64,000 nucleotides of DNA, taken from NCBI RefSeq assembly GCF_003055625.1, contig NZ_CP028811.1, forward strand, positions 806,001 through 870,000, read 5' to 3'. Made by a program: the position numbers and the translations under genes. How positions within the stretch are numbered: position 1 is the first letter of the stretch; the number at the start of each line of letters is the position of its first letter. This document shows positions 61,052-64,000 of this stretch, piece after piece. The notes beneath the pieces are model-generated. The model saw nothing but the letters and a program-made list of their open reading frames with translations. It made no database searches and had not been told where the DNA came from. The DNA is from Flavobacterium magnum (GTDB taxonomy: Bacteria; Bacteroidota; Bacteroidia; Flavobacteriales; Flavobacteriaceae).

Positions 61052-61424
61052 TTGGCGGCTGGTTTTTGCTATTGGGTTTCATAAGGCAGGACGCACTGAA
61101 GTCGGCTCCCGGCTCCACCGAAAGTTTTCCGCAGACCACTTCGCCATGGATACTGGCTTTAGACTTCACGTTGAGGATTTCCGTCACCTGTATCCTGCCG
61201 TCGAAAACACCTTCGATATCGGCATTCTTACAAATGATGTCGCCCTTAACTACACCTGCCGGCCCGATCACTATTTTTCCTTTGGAAGTAAAATTTCCAT
61301 GCAATTCGCCGTCGAGCCTGAAGTCAGCCTGCGATACGATATCACCGGTAATTGTCGTTCCTTCCACAATACGGTTGGTCTTTCCTAAAAGATCGGTGTA
61401 CGATTTGGGACTTTTCTCAAACAT
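61014..61424 (-). CDS. Bactofilin (polymer-forming cytoskeletal protein)
   Basis: 136 aa. The DUF583 core (about 18-115) is a right-handed beta-helix with repeating units: IVEGTTITGDIVSQADFRLDGELHGNFTSKGKIVIGPAGVVKGDIICKNADIEGVFDG. Such proteins form filaments that place wall enzymes or other machinery. It lies 6 nt after the sprE-like gene and overlaps atpZ by 38 nt, so the three are probably one transcript. An unusually long overlap for this genome. Confidence 0.92.
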   Translation of the reverse strand: MFEKSPKSYTDLLGKTNRIVEGTTITGDIVSQADFRLDGELHGNFTSKGKIVIGPAGVVKGDIICKNADIEGVFDGRIQVTEILNVKSKASIHGEVVCGKLSVEPGADFSASCLMKPNSKNQPPNDARQYPEEKTQ

Positions 61425-61430
61425 GATTGC

Positions 61431-64000
61431 TTATTTTCCTTTCACAGGTTGTGCCGGTGTGCTGGGTACTTCTTCCGGGTCATCGGAATCTACCGGCTGC
61501 GGTGGCTCAGATTTCCTGGTTTTCTCATCAAGTTCCCTTCGCCTCTGCTCCGCTTCACGGACCTGCTGCTCGATAATCTGCTGCTGATTCTTTTTGGCGT
61601 CCGCGGCCGATGGCGGCATGCTGCCCGGTGCCGGCGGCAGTCCTTTTTGAGGCTGCGGCTGATTTGGAGCGGGTTGAGCGGATTTTTCGGCAGGCTTGGC
61701 TTTGTCCTGTGTTACCGGTGTCGGACCCTGGGCCCTAGGGCCCGGCTTGAGGTATTCTTCAAGGTTCTTCTTGATCTGGACGATTTTGTAATTTTCGTTT
61801 GAAATCACAATAGCCTGCAACGGGATATTGTAGTCCTTGTAGTCTTTGAGGATCGTGGCAATATCAGTGGCTTTTTGCTGGCTGCCGATACCGTGGATGA
61901 CGATAAAGTTTTCGGTCATCGTATACACATCCTGTGATAAAGTCAGTTTTTCGGTCGTGCGCTCCGCGGCAAATTTCCTGAGTTTGTCTTCAGCGGCTTT
62001 GGTGACGGGTGTTTCTACGTTACTGACCTTGTAAATGATTTTCCAGCTCAGCGGCTCAGCAGCATCAAATTGCAGCTGCTCTAAAGCCGGAATATCTTTG
62101 GCAATCATTTCCTCAGCCTGTTTGCCTTCCTGCACATTCGGGTAATTCAGCGCCACATAATTCAGCGCTTTCCTGTATTCTCCGAGACCCTTGAGTTTGC
62201 CGACGACTGCTGCCTTGAGCAATTCCATCTTAGGTACAATTTCCTCTCCGGTAAATTGTTCGGTGGCTTTGTCCAATGCATCGAGTGTTTGTATAAACTG
62301 GCCGTCTTCGTACATCCTGTAAATGTTCTTATAGGCGAGCTCGGGCGAAAGTGCGGCGCTGTCCGGATCGGTAACGCCATTTTTGAGGATCTGCGCATAA
62401 CGCGATTCAGGATACTGGCTGATGATCTTGTTTTTCATCGCTTCTGCCTTTGGCTTGTCGATAATCTCGTAAATCTTAAATAAATGATACATCGATGGCA
62501 ACACGAGCCTTTCCTCGGGTTTGTTGAGCAACAGCTGCTCGAGTTTTGAAGCGGCCAACTGGTATTCCTTGAATTTTTCCTTGTAAATGATGCCGAGTTG
62601 GTAGTACGCAAAATTGCGTTCCTTTGCCAGGCTGTCCAGCAATTTTTTGTCGTCTGGAAGCTGTTTGAGGTAAAAATCGGCGGTGTATCGTTCGTCAATC
62701 TTGTCTTTTTTCGAATTGCCGGAAAGGCTGTCATTGCTGGCTGCCGAGTCACTTTTCTTATCGGCGTCGGATTCCTTTGTCGATGAGATGCGCCAGTTGT
62801 CCTTCAACCCGCGGTTGCCCCATTTCTTCCTGAACTCCAGTTTTCCGTACGCTACCGTCGACGGATTGTAAAAATAAAATGCGTCGTTTTTCGCGCCCCC
62901 CGATTTGGGCGCCATGTCAGTGCCTGTCTTTGCCGATCCGGCTTTGTCAGATAGCCTGTCGGCACCTGTTTTTCCCTGCATGCCTGCCCCGGGAGCCGTC
63001 GGCATGCCAGGCGATTTGCGGGTCACCGGATCGATGACGTCGTCGTCGCTGTTCACGTTACGGGCCAGTCTTTCCGCCTTTTCCTGTGCGGCTTTCTCCG
63101 CGGCGGCCTTCTCAGCGTCGGATTTTTTCAGTTTGACGATATAATCCTCATAAAAACTTTTACGGTCGGCCGGAGATAACGATACTACATTGAGGATGCT
63201 GTCATGATGCTGCGCAATGCCTTCGTACTTGATCACGTCGGCAAGGTTTTCACGCTTGTTCTTAATGTATCGGTATTCGCGGGTTTTCGGTGTAAGCCGG
63301 GTGAGCGTACTGTCGTAGTACTGTCCCGCCTGCTGGTATTTGGCGTTGTCAAAATAAATCTTGGCCAGATTCCTGTAGTTTGAAGCCATCAGGTATTGGT
63401 CCTGCGACTTGGTCCGCAGCGATTTGTTGTAGTATGCAACGGCTTGTTTCCTGTTCGTTTTCTTATCATAAAACAAGGCCATCTGGTGGTTTAATACGTC
63501 GAGGAACGGCCTGTTCTCGCGGTCGTCCATCAACTTTTTGTACTTCTTAAGGAACGCGATCGTATCGCCTTTGGAAAAGTCAAATTGCGCCGCCTGTCTC
63601 GCATGGGCCTGGATGATGTAACGCCGCGGCGAATTGCGCTTCATATCGATCACGGTTTGGAACGCGGCATAGGCGCTGTCCTTTTCGCCTGCCTCATCAT
63701 ACAGCTGACCGAGGATGAAGGTGTATCGCGCCTTTTCTTCCTTTGAACCGGTCAGTTCGCGCGCATCCTTAAGCCGCGCGCGGGCACTGTCACGTTCTTC
63801 CAGATTGAGGAACGCCTGGGCCAGAGTGGCATTGACATCGGCATATACCTGCTTCTTGAGTTTGGTTTTAAGCTTGATGTCAATCAGTAATTTCTTTAGG
63901 TTTTTCACGGCCAGCGCATCATTGTCCATACGCATATTGGTGCGCTCCCGCCAGATTTTGGCCTCATAAATCTTATCGCTTTCCGGGTATTTGTAAAGGA
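61431..64000 (-). CDS. sprE: TPR-rich gliding/T9SS lipoprotein, SprE (PorW)-like; N-terminus off window
   Basis: At least 855 residues are visible and the frame is open to the window edge, reading ...LYKYPESDKIYEAKIWRERTN before the first internal Met. The first ~270 visible residues are TPR-like (LEERDSARARLKDARELTGS, YDEAGEKDSAYAAFQTVIDM, ANYRNLAKIYFDNAKYQQAGQYYDSTL). The middle has a low-complexity linker, then more helical repeats. Near the C-terminus is a domain with TENFIVIHGIGSQQKATDIATILKDYKDYNIPLQAIVISNENYKIVQIKKNLEEYL, and the tail is P/Q-rich. Size, repeats and the position beside bactofilin fit SprE, an outer-membrane lipoprotein of the type IX secretion apparatus. The diagnostic lipobox is outside the window. 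Confidence 0.75.
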   Translation of the reverse strand, partial: LYKYPESDKIYEAKIWRERTNMRMDNDALAVKNLKKLLIDIKLKTKLKKQVYADVNATLAQAFLNLEERDSARARLKDARELTGSKEEKARYTFILGQLYDEAGEKDSAYAAFQTVIDMKRNSPRRYIIQAHARQAAQFDFSKGDTIAFLKKYKKLMDDRENRPFLDVLNHQMALFYDKKTNRKQAVAYYNKSLRTKSQDQYLMASNYRNLAKIYFDNAKYQQAGQYYDSTLTRLTPKTREYRYIKNKRENLADVIKYEGIAQHHDSILNVVSLSPADRKSFYEDYIVKLKKSDAEKAAAEKAAQEKAERLARNVNSDDDVIDPVTRKSPGMPTAPGAGMQGKTGADRLSDKAGSAKTGTDMAPKSGGAKNDAFYFYNPSTVAYGKLEFRKKWGNRGLKDNWRISSTKESDADKKSDSAASNDSLSGNSKKDKIDERYTADFYLKQLPDDKKLLDSLAKERNFAYYQLGIIYKEKFKEYQLAASKLEQLLLNKPEERLVLPSMYHLFKIYEIIDKPKAEAMKNKIISQYPESRYAQILKNGVTDPDSAALSPELAYKNIYRMYEDGQFIQTLDALDKATEQFTGEEIVPKMELLKAAVVGKLKGLGEYRKALNYVALNYPNVQEGKQAEEMIAKDIPALEQLQFDAAEPLSWKIIYKVSNVETPVTKAAEDKLRKFAAERTTEKLTLSQDVYTMTENFIVIHGIGSQQKATDIATILKDYKDYNIPLQAIVISNENYKIVQIKKNLEEYLKPGPRAQGPTPVTQDKAKPAEKSAQPAPNQPQPQKGLPPAPGSMPPSAADAKKNQQQIIEQQVREAEQRRRELDEKTRKSEPPQPVDSDDPEEVPSTPAQPVKGK

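Noticed and set aside
1..64000. Prophage, insertion sequence, integron or defence island
   Set aside because: No transposase, integrase, phage structural, restriction, toxin-antitoxin or Cas gene was recognised; gene content is conserved core.

Overview
The window is ordinary chromosome of a Flavobacteriaceae bacterium, most likely a Flavobacterium with unusually high GC for that genus (coding DNA looks mid-to-upper 40s % by eye, spacers very AT-rich). Evidence: gliding/type IX secretion genes (gldH, a sprE-like TPR protein, an S8 protease with a T9SS C-terminal sorting domain), an F-type ATPase operon lacking beta and epsilon genes, an OlsF-type ornithine-lipid synthase, and repeated Bacteroidetes-type promoter elements (TAnnTTTG). 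Shine-Dalgarno sites are essentially absent, as expected.

Layout. 1-8.2 kb: heme locus. AraC regulator > hemH > MATE run leftward; hemA-C-D-E-F-B run rightward with ATGA overlaps. 8.3-16.5 kb: cytochrome c lipoprotein, ogt, serine hydrolase, a 3'-5' exonuclease, the secreted subtilase, a double-ATPase peptide ABC protein, DUF1569. 16.5-24.5 kb (leftward): scoAB, a bifunctional PBP, gldH, ricT, trhO, a bacilliredoxin. 24.6-32.4 kb: lycopene cyclase, an outer-membrane protein, Nramp-UspA fusion, DtxR-family regulator, feoA-feoB-small Cys protein, SCO. 32.5-46 kb: M13 peptidase, CDF exporter, TonB-receptor-like barrel, arsC, CPBP protease + menE-like ligase, abundant OmpA protein, OlsF, exonuclease III, OmpA lipoprotein. 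46.3-52.8 kb (leftward): flippase > dut > nucleotidyltransferase > TPR > DUF4292 > EnvC-like, a cell-envelope cluster. 52.9-55 kb: prolyl oligopeptidase. 55.2-64 kb (leftward): sprE-like > bactofilin > atpZ > 4-TM protein > atpB-E-F-H-A-G.

What stands out. (1) At least five intergenic copies of a dispersed element with imperfect terminal inverted repeats; one supplies the stop codon of trhO. (2) A metal-homeostasis island: a near-perfect 24-bp palindrome between the outer-membrane gene and the Nramp-UspA gene, a DtxR-family gene downstream, and a related half-site in the feoA promoter. (3) A terminator-like hairpin directly after atpE inside the ATPase operon, and a long AT-rich hairpin between atpA and atpG. 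(4) Several non-ATG starts (feoA, flippase, hemE, probably the subtilase). I found no prophage, transposase, CRISPR array, rRNA or tRNA, and no clear new defence or biosynthetic system; most of the window is conserved core genome.
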